From positions 1 through 32,808 of the forward strand of contig NZ_JADWYO010000066.1 in NCBI RefSeq assembly GCF_022414595.1: 32,808 bases of DNA, in the 5' to 3' direction. The notes under the pieces are model-generated. The model did not search any database, was not told where the DNA came from, and saw nothing but the letters and a program-made list of their open reading frames with translations. Below, in pieces: positions 1 to 7,661 of this stretch (position 1 is its first letter; each line of letters starts with the position of its first letter). Made by a program: the position numbers and the translations under genes. The stretch comes from Streptomyces sp. MUM 203J. GTDB taxonomy: Bacteria; Actinomycetota; Actinomycetes; Streptomycetales; Streptomycetaceae.

Positions 1-137
1 ACGCCGCCGAACGCGGCCTCGTCGACGACGTCATCGACCCCGCCGAGACCCGCGAGGTGCTCATCACGTCCCTCGCGATGCTCCGTACCAAGCACGCCGA
101 CCGCCCGTCCCGCAAGCACGGCAATCCCCCGCAGTGA
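1..137 (+). CDS. Acyl-CoA carboxylase beta (carboxyltransferase) subunit, C-terminal fragment
   Basis: Only the last 44 codons are inside the window; the reading frame is open from base 3 to the TGA at 135-137. The visible tail has the layout typical of the actinobacterial propionyl/acetyl-CoA carboxylase beta subunit: AAERGLVDDVIDP, then an ETR...ML helix, then a basic ending around KHGNPPQ. These enzymes transfer carboxyl groups from biotin to acetyl-CoA or propionyl-CoA, giving malonyl-CoA or methylmalonyl-CoA in the cytosol. The next gene encodes the matching epsilon subunit, 28 bases downstream, which supports the call. The fragment does not show which acyl-CoA is preferred, so I give no symbol. 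Confidence 0.85.
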   Translation, partial: AAERGLVDDVIDPAETREVLITSLAMLRTKHADRPSRKHGNPPQ

Positions 138-165
138 CCGCCCACGAGACGAGAGGCACGCCACG

Positions 166-357
166 ATGAACCCAGCCGACATCCGCATCGAGAAGGGCCG
201 GGCGACCCCCGAGGAACTGGCCGCCCTGACCGTCCTCCTCGTCCGCACGCCGCGGGTTCCGCCGCGGGCACCGGCGGTCCGCACTCCCTGGCCCGCCGAC
301 AGCTACGACCCCCCACACAGCTGGCGGGGCACGTTCTCCGGCCCGGCCACCGCCTGA
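166..357 (+). CDS. Acyl-CoA carboxylase epsilon subunit (AccE/PccE type)
   Basis: A 63-residue protein, the usual size of the small epsilon subunit of actinobacterial acyl-CoA carboxylases. The N-terminus IRIEKGRATPEELAAL is the conserved family signature (an I-R-V/I-x-x-G strand followed by a PEELAAL helix). A proline-rich linker follows, and the C-terminus SYDPPHSWRG is also typical. In this family the subunit stabilises the complex between the biotinylated alpha chain and the beta chain and raises its activity. A GAGAGG ribosome binding site lies about 10 bases before the ATG. The gene is 28 bases after the beta subunit and presumably co-transcribed with it. Confidence 0.85.
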   Translation: MNPADIRIEKGRATPEELAALTVLLVRTPRVPPRAPAVRTPWPADSYDPPHSWRGTFSGPATA

Positions 358-371
358 GGACGGGCGGCGGT

Positions 372-391
372 TCGGGGGTGACGCCCCCCGA
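372..391 (+). terminator. Hairpin after the carboxylase genes
   Basis: A 7-base-pair stem (TCGGGGG at 372-378 with CCCCCGA at 385-391) and a 6-base loop lie 14 bases after the epsilon subunit stop. There is no T-run, as is common in Streptomyces. It probably ends the carboxylase transcript before the next gene. Confidence 0.5.
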
Positions 392-442
392 GAAACCCGC
401 CACGGCTTCCCCCGAGCCCCGCCGACTGGCAGGATCGCGCCC

Positions 443-1450
443 ATGCCCGCCGCCCCGCGCCCCCTCGCCCGCCTGGCCCGCCGCCCCGCCGTCCAGGCGT
501 CGGCCGCGCTGCTGGCGGGCCTCGCGCTGCTGGCGTGGTGGCTGCTGCCGCCGGGCGCCGGGCAGCCGCACGGCGAGATCGACTTCAGCACCGGCGTACG
601 GTCGGGTGTGTACGAGCGGTACGGGCAGCTCCTCAAGGACGCCCTGGCCCGGAATCTGCCCGACGTCTCGACCACGCTCCACGACAGCGAGGGCTCCCAG
701 CAGAACCTGGCCCGGCTGTCGTCCGGCGAGGCGGACTTCACGATCGCCACGGCCGACGCCGTCGCCACGTACATAGAGGAGCGCCGCCCCGGCGCCGACC
801 GGCTGCGCGGCTGCACCCGCCTGTACGACGACTACGTCCAGCTCGTCGTGCCGAAGGGCTCATCCGTCACGTCGGCCCGCCAGCTCCGCGGGCTGCGGGT
901 CGGGGTCGGCCAGGACGGCTCGGGGGTGCGGCTGCTGGCCGACCGGCTGCTGCGGGCCGCCGGGCTGGACCCGCAGGACGACGTACGGTCCGTCTCCGCC
1001 GGGATCGACACGATGCCGGGCCTGATGGAGAAGGGGCGGCTGGACGCGTTCTTCTGGTCGGGCGGCCTGCCCACCAGCGCGGTGCTGCGGCTCTCCGAGC
1101 GCTTCCCGGTCCGGCTGGTCTCCCTGGAGCCGGAGGTGATCGCGGCGGCGCACCAGGACGGCGGGCCGAGCCGCCACTTCCGTACCGCGACGATCCCCGC
1201 CGACGCCTACCCCGCCGCCCAGGACGGCCGCCCCGTGGAGACCATCGCCGTGCCGAATCTGCTGGTCACAACCGACCGGGCCGACGCGGCGCTGGCCGAG
1301 GGCGTCACCCGCACCGTGATCGGGAGCCGGGACCGGATCGGCCACGAGGTGCATCCCGCCCAGCTCGTGGACCTGCGCACGGCCATCTACACCGACCCGC
1401 TGCCGCTGCACGAGGGCGCCCGCCGCTACTACTACTCGGCCAAGCCGTGA
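443..1450 (+). CDS. TAXI-family solute-binding protein, orphan
   Basis: A 335-residue protein with one N-terminal membrane segment (about residues 17-36) and no lipobox, so it is a signal-anchored or secreted extracytoplasmic protein. The rest has the TAXI fold of TRAP-transporter binding proteins: STGVRSGVYERYGQ near residue 50, the SEGSQQNLARLSSGEADF motif near residue 80, VPKGSSVTSARQLRGLRVGVG around 135, and a C-terminal YYYS ending. The family binds small carboxylates, and some characterised members bind glutamate or glutamine. No TRAP membrane subunit is present nearby, so it may not serve a transporter. The start is supported by a GGCAGGA ribosome binding site 8-9 bases upstream. Its stop codon directly abuts that of the convergent sensor kinase. 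Confidence 0.8.
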   Translation: MPAAPRPLARLARRPAVQASAALLAGLALLAWWLLPPGAGQPHGEIDFSTGVRSGVYERYGQLLKDALARNLPDVSTTLHDSEGSQQNLARLSSGEADFTIATADAVATYIEERRPGADRLRGCTRLYDDYVQLVVPKGSSVTSARQLRGLRVGVGQDGSGVRLLADRLLRAAGLDPQDDVRSVSAGIDTMPGLMEKGRLDAFFWSGGLPTSAVLRLSERFPVRLVSLEPEVIAAAHQDGGPSRHFRTATIPADAYPAAQDGRPVETIAVPNLLVTTDRADAALAEGVTRTVIGSRDRIGHEVHPAQLVDLRTAIYTDPLPLHEGARRYYYSAKP

Positions 1451-2914
1451 TCATCCCGCCCCGTGCGCTGCCGGGGCCGGATCCGCGGCAGGAGCCGCCC
1501 GTGGCACACTCACCGTGACCCGCAGCCCGCCGGGCTCGTTGTGCGCGTACCCCAGGGAGCCGCCGCCCGCCGCGAGCAGGGCCTGGCAGATGGACAGTCC
1601 CAGGCCGGAGCCCTTGACGTTCTGGTGACGGCCGCTGCGCCAGAAGCGGTCACCGACCCGTTCCAGTTCCCCGTCGGTGAGGCCGGGCCCGCGGTCCGCC
1701 ACGACGATCGTCGAGGTGTCCCCCCGCGCGGCGACGTCGACGGTCACCTCCTCCCCCTCCGGGGTGAACTTCAGCGCGTTGTCGATCACCGCGTCCAGCG
1801 CGCTGGACAGCGCCACCGGATCGGCCCAGGCGGTCACCGCGGCGGGTCCGGATCCGGTCAGCCGGACACCCTTCTCCTCGGCCAGCGGTCGCCAGGCGGC
1901 GACCCGTTCGGCGGCCAGCTCCCCGATGTCGACCAGCCGCAGGTCCGCGGCGGCGTGTTCGGCCAGCGCCAGGTCCAGCAGATCGTCCAGCACCGTGGCC
2001 AGCCGCTTGCCCTCGGTCCGCACGGACGCGATCTCCTCGTTGCCCTCCGGCAGCTCCAGCGCCAGGAGTTCGATCCGCAGCAGCAGCGCGGCGAGCGGAT
2101 TGCGCAGCTGGTGCGAGGCGTCCGCGACGAAGGCGCGCTGCTGCTCCAGCACGTCCTCGACATGGTCGGCCATCTCGTTGAACGACCTGGCCAGCCGCCG
2201 CAGTTCCGGCGGCCCGCCGGCCGGGGCGACGCGGGAGTTGAGCCGCCCGGTGGCGATGTCGTGGGTGGCCGCGTCCAGGACCCGCACGGGCTTGAGCACC
2301 CAGCCGGTGAGCCGGAACGCGGCACCGACGGCGAGCAGCATGGCCGCGGCCTCTCCCGCGGCGAGCAGCAGCCAGCCGCTCAGGATGCGGGAGCGCAGCT
2401 GCCCGGTGGGGGAGTCGGTCACGACGACGGCGACGACGTCCCCGTCCCGGACGACCGGGGAGGCCACCGCCAGCCGGGCGCCCGGCTGCCAGGGCCACAC
2501 CTGCGGCGGGTCGTGGAAGCGGCGCCCCAGCAGGGCCTCCCCGAAGGCGCGCCGCACCTCGCCCTGCTCCGGTATGCGCCACCCGCCGGGCGCGGCGGCC
2601 ATGACCGTACCGTCGCGGTGGAAGACACCGGCCTCGATGCCGTACACCTCGTGGTACCGGGCGAGTTCGCTCTCCAGGGTGGCCCGGCGCTCGTCGACGC
2701 CGGAGCCGCTCTCGCCACCGGGGAGCTTCTTGAACACGGAGCCGGTCTCGGTCACGTTCTGGGCGATGGCCGCGAACCGCGCGGTGTCGTCGATCCGGTC
2801 GACGACGACGGCCTGCTGGTGGGCGGCGGCGAGGCTGGCCGCGAGCGGGAAGCCGAGGGCGAGCAGCACACCGGCCATGAGGACGATGAGCAGCGGGAGA
2901 AGACGCGTACGCAC
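1451..2914 (-). CDS. gluK: Sensor histidine kinase, GluK type
   Basis: About 487 residues from a GTG at 2914. Layout: membrane segment 1 (about 5-28), an extracellular domain (about 30-175), membrane segment 2 (about 180-200), HAMP (about 203-255), a HisKA dimerisation domain with the phospho-acceptor H268 in FVADASHQLRNP, and an ATP-binding domain with N-box VIDNALKF, G1 DRGPGL and G2 KGSGLGLSIC. It lies 44 bases after the response regulator stop and is surely co-transcribed with it. The reading frame is open further upstream, but those codons overlap the regulator gene; GTG 2914 or ATG 2878 are the sensible starts. The position beside gluABCD matches the GluR-GluK glutamate-sensing system described in S. 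coelicolor; the symbol rests on that synteny. Confidence 0.85.
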   Translation of the reverse strand: MRTRLLPLLIVLMAGVLLALGFPLAASLAAAHQQAVVVDRIDDTARFAAIAQNVTETGSVFKKLPGGESGSGVDERRATLESELARYHEVYGIEAGVFHRDGTVMAAAPGGWRIPEQGEVRRAFGEALLGRRFHDPPQVWPWQPGARLAVASPVVRDGDVVAVVVTDSPTGQLRSRILSGWLLLAAGEAAAMLLAVGAAFRLTGWVLKPVRVLDAATHDIATGRLNSRVAPAGGPPELRRLARSFNEMADHVEDVLEQQRAFVADASHQLRNPLAALLLRIELLALELPEGNEEIASVRTEGKRLATVLDDLLDLALAEHAAADLRLVDIGELAAERVAAWRPLAEEKGVRLTGSGPAAVTAWADPVALSSALDAVIDNALKFTPEGEEVTVDVAARGDTSTIVVADRGPGLTDGELERVGDRFWRSGRHQNVKGSGLGLSICQALLAAGGGSLGYAHNEPGGLRVTVSVPRAAPAADPAPAAHGAG

Positions 2915-2958
2915 GGGTTCGCCGGCCGTTCCGTTGTCGGGTCCGCTGACGCCCCGCG

Positions 2959-3690
2959 CTACGAGGAGGCCGGGGCGACCAGGCGATAGCCCACGCCGCG
3001 GACGGTCTCGATGAGCGTGGGCATCCTCAGCTTCGCACGCAGCGACGCGACATGGACCTCCAGGGTACGGCCGGTCCCCTCCCAACTGGTCCGCCACACC
3101 TCGCTGATGATCTGCTCGCGGCGGAACACGACTCCCGGCCGCTGGGCGAGCAGCGCCAGCAGGTCGAACTCCTTCCGGGTGAGCTGGACGGCCGCCCCGG
3201 CCACGCTGACCCGGCGGGTCGGCAGCTCGATCTCGACGGTGCCGAGCCGCAGCGGCTCCGCGGCGCCTCCCGGCAGCGGATGCGACCCCGTGTCCTCCGG
3301 GTCCGCGCCCGTGGACGCGGTGCGGCGGGCCACGGCGTGGATCCGGGCGAGCAGCTCGCCGGTGTCGTACGGCTTGACGACGTAGTCGTCGGCGCCGAGG
3401 TTCAGCCCGTGGATGCGGGACCGGACGTCACTGCGCGCGGTCACCATGATCACCGGAGTGCTGGTGAGCTTCCTGAGCTTGCCGCACACCTGGTAGCCGT
3501 CCTGGTCGGGCAGGCCCAGGTCGAGCAGCACCACCCCGTAGGGCGCTCGTCCGGCGTCACCGGACGGCAGCACGGCCTGGAGGGCCTCCTCACCGTTCCT
3601 GGCGTGCGTCACAGCGAAGCCGTGCTTGGTGAGGACGGCGGACAGGGCCGCGGCGACATGGTCGTCGTCCTCCACCAGCAGCAGTCTCAT
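2959..3690 (-). CDS. gluR: OmpR-family response regulator, GluR type
   Basis: A 243-residue regulator. The receiver (about 1-120) has the acidic pair E7/D8, phospho-acceptor D57 in VVLLDLGLPD, switch T84 and K106. A winged-helix DNA-binding domain (about 145-240) has LTRKEFDLLALLAQRPG and the C-terminal RGVGYRL. A linker of about 25 residues, rich in Gly, Pro and Ser, joins them. The ATG is preceded by GGAGGGGG. It is divergent from gluABCD across a 267-base region and precedes the kinase. In S. coelicolor the equivalent pair senses extracellular glutamate and activates gluABCD; the same role here is inferred from synteny. Confidence 0.88.
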   Translation of the reverse strand: MRLLLVEDDDHVAAALSAVLTKHGFAVTHARNGEEALQAVLPSGDAGRAPYGVVLLDLGLPDQDGYQVCGKLRKLTSTPVIMVTARSDVRSRIHGLNLGADDYVVKPYDTGELLARIHAVARRTASTGADPEDTGSHPLPGGAAEPLRLGTVEIELPTRRVSVAGAAVQLTRKEFDLLALLAQRPGVVFRREQIISEVWRTSWEGTGRTLEVHVASLRAKLRMPTLIETVRGVGYRLVAPASS

Positions 3691-3957
3691 GGGCCCCCTC
3701 CAGGCGGATCACGCGTTCCGGTCGGTTCCAGGTCGTATTCAGGCATGAACCCCGATACCGCCGCCCCAGTCAAGTGCCGCCCGGCCATGGGAGGAAGACC
3801 GTTATGGGGTCGGTACGCCGGTGCGTCGCCCCGTTCACACGGAGTGTCCGGTTGCGGCCTTATCGTTATGCTCAATTTCCGCTCAGATGTGATGACGCTG
3901 CTGGCGGCGCGTGCTTAGTGTCCTCTCCAACCCGAGCAGGACGGAAGCGAGAGGCCG
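3691..3957. promoter_or_regulatory. Divergent gluR / gluABCD control region
   Basis: These 267 bases separate two divergent operons and must hold both promoters. Visible elements are two direct repeats, GTTCCGGTCG (3715-3724) and GTTCCAGGTCG (3725-3735), about one helical turn apart, as expected for an OmpR-type site. A TATGCT hexamer at 3867-3872 could be a -10 for gluA, but I see no convincing -35. The gluA ribosome binding site GAGAGG is at 3949-3954. The assignment of these elements is inference. Confidence 0.45.
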
Positions 3958-4743
3958 ATGAGCGGAGTGTCAGTGACCAAGGGCGCGGAGGACCCCGCAG
4001 CCACGGCCGGCGACCTGGTGGTGCTGAGCGATGTCAACAAGCACTTCGGCGCGCTGCATGTGCTCCAGGACATCGACCTGAGCATCGCCCGTGGCGAGGT
4101 CGTGGTCGTGATCGGACCGTCCGGGTCCGGGAAGTCCACCCTGTGCCGCACCATCAACCGCCTGGAGACGATCGACTCCGGCACCATCACCATCGACGGG
4201 AAGCCGCTTCCCGACGAGGGCAGGGAGCTGGCCAGGCTCCGGGCCGACGTCGGCATGGTGTTCCAGTCGTTCAACCTCTTCGCCCACAAGACGGTGCTGG
4301 AGAACGTCATGCTGGGCCAGATCAAGGTCCGCAGGACGGACAAGGCAGCCGCGGCGCAGAAGGCGCGGCAGCTGCTGGACCGAGTGGGCGTCGGCAGCCA
4401 GGCCGACAAGTACCCGGCACAGCTCTCCGGCGGCCAGCAGCAGCGCGTCGCCATCGCGCGGGCGCTGGCGATGGACCCGAAGGTCATGCTCTTCGACGAG
4501 CCCACGTCGGCGCTCGACCCGGAGATGATCAACGAGGTCCTGGAGGTCATGCAGCAGCTGGCACGTGAGGGCATGACGATGGTCGTCGTCACCCACGAGA
4601 TGGGCTTCGCCCGCTCGGCCGCCGACCGGGTCATCTTCATGGCCGACGGCCGCATCGTCGAAGAGGCCAGCCCGAACGACTTCTTCAACAACCCGCGCAG
4701 CGACCGCGCGAAGGACTTCCTGTCGAAGATCCTCCACCACTGA
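3958..4743 (+). CDS. gluA: Glutamate ABC transporter ATP-binding protein
   Basis: A 261-residue ABC ATPase of the polar amino acid uptake class. Walker A is GPSGSGKST (residues 53-61), the Q-loop is VFQSFNLF, the signature is LSGGQQQRVA, Walker B is MLFDEPTSALD and the H-loop is VVTHE. About 20 extra residues precede the usual family start. It powers glutamate import through the GluC-GluD membrane pair with binding protein GluB. It is the first gene of the gluABCD operon and is followed by a 139-base gap containing a hairpin, so gluA and gluB may be expressed at different levels. Confidence 0.95.
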   Translation: MSGVSVTKGAEDPAATAGDLVVLSDVNKHFGALHVLQDIDLSIARGEVVVVIGPSGSGKSTLCRTINRLETIDSGTITIDGKPLPDEGRELARLRADVGMVFQSFNLFAHKTVLENVMLGQIKVRRTDKAAAAQKARQLLDRVGVGSQADKYPAQLSGGQQQRVAIARALAMDPKVMLFDEPTSALDPEMINEVLEVMQQLAREGMTMVVVTHEMGFARSAADRVIFMADGRIVEEASPNDFFNNPRSDRAKDFLSKILHH

Positions 4744-4751
4744 TCCGACGG

Positions 4752-4771
4752 GCCGCCCGTTCCCGGGCGGC
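4752..4771 (+). promoter_or_regulatory. Hairpin between gluA and gluB
   Basis: A perfect 8-base-pair stem (GCCGCCCG with CGGGCGGC) and 4-base loop start 9 bases after the gluA stop. It could act as a partial terminator or as an mRNA-stabilising element protecting one side of the message. Binding-protein genes in ABC operons often have such elements because the binding protein is needed in excess. Confidence 0.5.
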
Positions 4772-4882
4772 GCCGCCGCACCAGTACCCCCCGTCACACC
4801 GGTCACCCCCATCGCCGGTCACCCCCATCCGAGGCCCCGGACACCGGACCACGGCCGATCCACGACACAAGGGATGTTCACC

Positions 4883-5713
4883 ATGCAGTTCCGCAAGACC
4901 AGTGCGGCCCTCGCCGCGGTGCTGACCCTCTCCCTCACCGCGACCGCCTGTGGCTCCGACAGCGGCTCCGGCGGCGACGGCGGCAGCGACAAGATCACCA
5001 TCGGTATCAAGTTCGACCAGCCCGGGTGGGGCCTGAAGACCCCGGACGGCAAGTACACCGGCTTCGACGTCGACGTCGCCACGTACATCGCGAAGGAGCT
5101 GGGCTACGACGCCGACAAGATCGAGTGGAAGCAGGCCCCCAGCGCCGAACGCGAGAACCTGATCAAGAACGGTGACGTGAAGTTCGTCGCCGCCACCTAC
5201 ACGATCAACGAGAAGCGCAAGGCGGTCGTCGACTTCGCCGGCCCGTACTTCCTGGCCCACCAGGACCTGCTGGTGCGCGCCGACGAGACCTCGGTCGCCA
5301 AGGCCGAGGACCTCAACACCAAGAAGCTCTGCTCGGTCAAGGGCTCGACCTCGGCGCAGAACGTCAAGGAGAAGCTGGCGCCCAAGGCGCAGCTGAAGCA
5401 GTACGGCGGCTACTCCGAGTGCCTGACCGGCCTGGAGAACAAGGCCGTCGACGCCCTCACCACGGACGACTCCATCCTGGCCGGCTACGCGGCGCAGAAG
5501 GAGCACACGGGCAAGTTCAAGCTGGCCGGTCTGAGCCTGAGCGACGAGCCGTACGGCATCGGCCTGAAGAAGGGCGACACCGAGCTGCGCAACAAGGTCA
5601 ACGCGGCGCTGGAGAAGATGCAGTCGGACGGTTCCTGGGCCAGGTTCGTCGAGAAGAACCTCGGCCCGGCCGAGTACAAGGCCGAGCCCGCTCCCGCGAT
5701 CACCGAGAAGTGA
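4883..5713 (+). CDS. gluB: Glutamate-binding lipoprotein
   Basis: A 276-residue solute-binding protein of SBP family 3. The signal peptide ends in a lipobox with lipidated Cys23 (LTATAC), followed by a Ser/Gly-rich linker. Family signatures are GIKFDQPGWG, the GFDVDVATYIAKELGY motif and VDFAGPYFLAHQDLLV. It captures glutamate outside the membrane and delivers it to GluC-GluD. The start at 4883 is preferred to the ATG at 4874 because AAGGG at 4869-4873 is correctly spaced for 4883. Hairpins on both sides suggest that its message is handled separately from the permease genes. Confidence 0.94.
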   Translation: MQFRKTSAALAAVLTLSLTATACGSDSGSGGDGGSDKITIGIKFDQPGWGLKTPDGKYTGFDVDVATYIAKELGYDADKIEWKQAPSAERENLIKNGDVKFVAATYTINEKRKAVVDFAGPYFLAHQDLLVRADETSVAKAEDLNTKKLCSVKGSTSAQNVKEKLAPKAQLKQYGGYSECLTGLENKAVDALTTDDSILAGYAAQKEHTGKFKLAGLSLSDEPYGIGLKKGDTELRNKVNAALEKMQSDGSWARFVEKNLGPAEYKAEPAPAITEK

Positions 5714-5719
5714 GCTGAG

Positions 5720-5739
5720 GCCGCGGCCCACACCGCGGC
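5720..5739 (+). promoter_or_regulatory. First hairpin between gluB and gluC
   Basis: GCCGCGG (5720-5726) pairs with CCGCGGC (5733-5739) across a 6-base loop, directly after the gluB stop. With the larger hairpin downstream it forms a tandem structure in the operon. Confidence 0.5.
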
Positions 5740-5767
5740 GGACGAGCAGAACCAGCAGCCAGGGTGA

Positions 5768-5801
5768 GACGCCGTCGGCTCCGGCCCGGGCCGACGGCGT
5801 C
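5768..5801 (+). terminator. Strong hairpin between gluB and gluC (partial terminator)
   Basis: A perfect 12-base-pair stem, GACGCCGTCGGC (5768-5779) with GCCGACGGCGTC (5790-5801), has a 10-base loop and lies inside the operon. It would allow many transcripts to end after gluB, giving more binding protein than permease. A role in attenuation is inferred. Confidence 0.6.
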
Positions 5802-5836
5802 CCCCCACGATCCGACCAGGGAGAGCGCGGGTCAAC

Positions 5837-6511
5837 GTGTTCGACTTTCTAGACAATCCGCAGTACGACCTGCTCGGAGCCTTCTGGGTGACGGTCCAGC
5901 TGACCTTCTACTCGGCGGTGGGATCCCTGATCTGGGGAACGCTGCTGGCGGGCATGCGCGTGAGCCCCGTCCCGCTGATGCGGGGCTTCGGCACCGTGTA
6001 CGTGAACATGGTCCGCAACACGCCGCTGACCATCGTCATCGTGGCCTGCTCCCTCGCGCTGAACCAGACACTGGGCGTCACGCTGTGGGGCGGGACCTTC
6101 GAGGAGGTCGACTTCCGGCTGGCCGTTCTCGGCCTGGTGGCCTACACCGGCACCTTCGTGTGCGAGGCCCTCCGCTCCGGCATCAACACCGTCCCGATGG
6201 GGCAGGCCGAGGCGGCCCGGGCCCTGGGGCTGAGCTTCACCCAGGTGCTCTGGCTCATCGTGCTGCCACAGGCGTTCCGCTCGGTGGTGGCCCCGCTGGC
6301 GAACGTCCTGATCGCCCTGACCAAGAACACCACGGTCGCGGCAGCCATCGGCGTCGCGGAGGCCGCCCTGCTGATGAGCGAAATGATCGAGAACGAGGCC
6401 CAGGCGCTGTTCGCCGTCTTCGGTGTCTTCGCCTTCGGGTTCGTCGTTCTCACCCTTCCCTCCGGCCTGTTCCTCGGCTGGGTGGCCAATCGTGTGGCGG
6501 TGAAGCGATGA
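5837..6511 (+). CDS. gluC: Glutamate ABC transporter permease GluC
   Basis: A 224-residue inner-membrane permease of the HisM/ArtQ family with about five membrane segments. The EAA loop that contacts the ATPase is visible as EAARALGLSFTQVLWLIVLPQA (about residues 120-141), and NTPLTIVI is the typical early motif. The GTG start follows AGGGAG at 5818-5823; the spacing is rather long. Its stop overlaps the start of gluD by four bases (ATGA), so the two permease subunits are translationally coupled. Confidence 0.93.
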   Translation: MFDFLDNPQYDLLGAFWVTVQLTFYSAVGSLIWGTLLAGMRVSPVPLMRGFGTVYVNMVRNTPLTIVIVACSLALNQTLGVTLWGGTFEEVDFRLAVLGLVAYTGTFVCEALRSGINTVPMGQAEAARALGLSFTQVLWLIVLPQAFRSVVAPLANVLIALTKNTTVAAAIGVAEAALLMSEMIENEAQALFAVFGVFAFGFVVLTLPSGLFLGWVANRVAVKR

Positions 6512-7422
6512 GCTCCGTTCTGTACGACACTCCGGGCCCGCGGGCCCAGCGGCGGAACCTCGTCTACACGGCCGTGTTCATCGCCGCCCTGGCGGCGGTG
6601 AGCCTGTGGGTCCTGTCCGTGATGGCCGACAAGGGCCAGTTGGACGCGGCGAAGTGGAGCCCGTTCGTCACGGACCCCCGGGTGTGGACCACCTACCTGC
6701 TGCCCGGGCTCGGCGAGACCCTGCGGGCGGCGGCACTGGCCCTGGTGATCGCCCTCCCGCTGGGTGCGCTCCTGGGCATCGCCCGTCTCTCCGACCACGC
6801 CTGGGTGAGGGGCCCGGTCGGGACGGTCGTGGAGTTCTTCCGCGCCATCCCCGTCCTGCTGATGATGATCTTCGCGAGCGCGCTGTTCGCACAGTTCACC
6901 ACCATCAGCTCGGACGTACGCCCGCTGTACGCGGTCGTCACGGGCCTCGTGCTCTACAACGCGTCCGTCATCGCGGAGATCGTCCGGGCGGGCATTCTGT
7001 CCCTGCCACGCGGCCAGACCGACGCGGCCAGGGCGATCGGCATGCGCAAGGGCCAGACCATGACGTACGTGCTGCTGCCACAGGCGGTCACGGCGATGCT
7101 CCCGGCGCTGGTCAGCCAGCTTGTCGTGATCGTCAAGGACACCGCGCTCGGCGGCGCGATCCTGGGCATGGAGGAGCTGCTGTTCCAGGTCCGCCCCATC
7201 ACCGCGAACTACGGCGCCAACACGATCGCCGCGTTCACCGTGATCGCGCTCATCTACATCGCGGTCAACGCCCTGCTGACCTGGTTCGCCGGCCGGCTGG
7301 AGAGCGCGCTGCGGCGCGGACGGCGAGGCGCGGGCGGCGGGGACGTCGAGAGCCCGCAGGTCGAGGCCGGCCCGGGCGCGGCGGCCGGTGCCGTCGCAGC
7401 GGCGCCCGACGAGAGCGGCTGA
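6508..7422 (+). CDS. gluD: Glutamate ABC transporter permease GluD
   Basis: A 304-residue permease and the partner of GluC in the membrane channel. It starts with a cytosolic tail (about 20 residues), then a first membrane segment, YTAVFIAALAAVSLWVLSVM. The core has FFRAIPVLLMMIFASAL and the EAA-type loop DAARAIGMRKGQTMTYVLLPQA. The final 40 residues are a polar, Gly/Ala-rich cytosolic tail. The reading frame is open far upstream in another gene's frame, but the ATG at 6508 overlapping the gluC stop is clearly right. Confidence 0.93.
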   Translation: MSSVLYDTPGPRAQRRNLVYTAVFIAALAAVSLWVLSVMADKGQLDAAKWSPFVTDPRVWTTYLLPGLGETLRAAALALVIALPLGALLGIARLSDHAWVRGPVGTVVEFFRAIPVLLMMIFASALFAQFTTISSDVRPLYAVVTGLVLYNASVIAEIVRAGILSLPRGQTDAARAIGMRKGQTMTYVLLPQAVTAMLPALVSQLVVIVKDTALGGAILGMEELLFQVRPITANYGANTIAAFTVIALIYIAVNALLTWFAGRLESALRRGRRGAGGGDVESPQVEAGPGAAAGAVAAAPDESG

Positions 7423-7452
7423 CCGGAGCGGTCCCCCCGACCGGGCTGAACC

Positions 7453-7488
7453 CGCGGGAGCGGTGGCGTCAAGGCCATCGCTCCCGCG
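7453..7488 (+). terminator. Terminator of the gluABCD operon
   Basis: A 14-base-pair stem with one G-T pair (7453-7466 with 7475-7488, core CGCGGGAGCG / CGCTCCCGCG) and an 8-base loop lies 30 bases after gluD. This is the strongest terminator-like structure after the operon. Confidence 0.75.
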
Positions 7489-7514
7489 TGCGTATGTGCG
7501 CCCCTGCCCGGTCA

Positions 7515-7559
7515 CTTGACGCAAGCACCGGCAGTGGGTTGCATACTTTCTGTGATCAC
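7515..7559. promoter_or_regulatory. Possible promoter/operator upstream of the monooxygenase
   Basis: TTGACG (7516-7521) is followed after 17 bases by TTGCAT (7539-7544). The segment also contains an inverted repeat CTTG-ACG-CAAG (7515-7525) and the palindrome GTGATCAC (7552-7559). This could be the monooxygenase promoter with an operator, leaving a leader of about 110 bases. The evidence is pattern only. Confidence 0.3.
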
Positions 7560-7661
7560 TCACCGGGCTCCCCTCGCACCACCTCGCGTTCCCCCTGCTC
7601 ACCGCCCTGCCGTACGCGCCACCGAGGCCGTCCGAGGCGACCTCGTCCCCGGAGCCGCGCC

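Noticed and set aside
7552..7559. GTGATCAC as a specific regulator operator
   Set aside because: An 8-base palindrome alone is too short; it is mentioned only as part of the possible promoter region.
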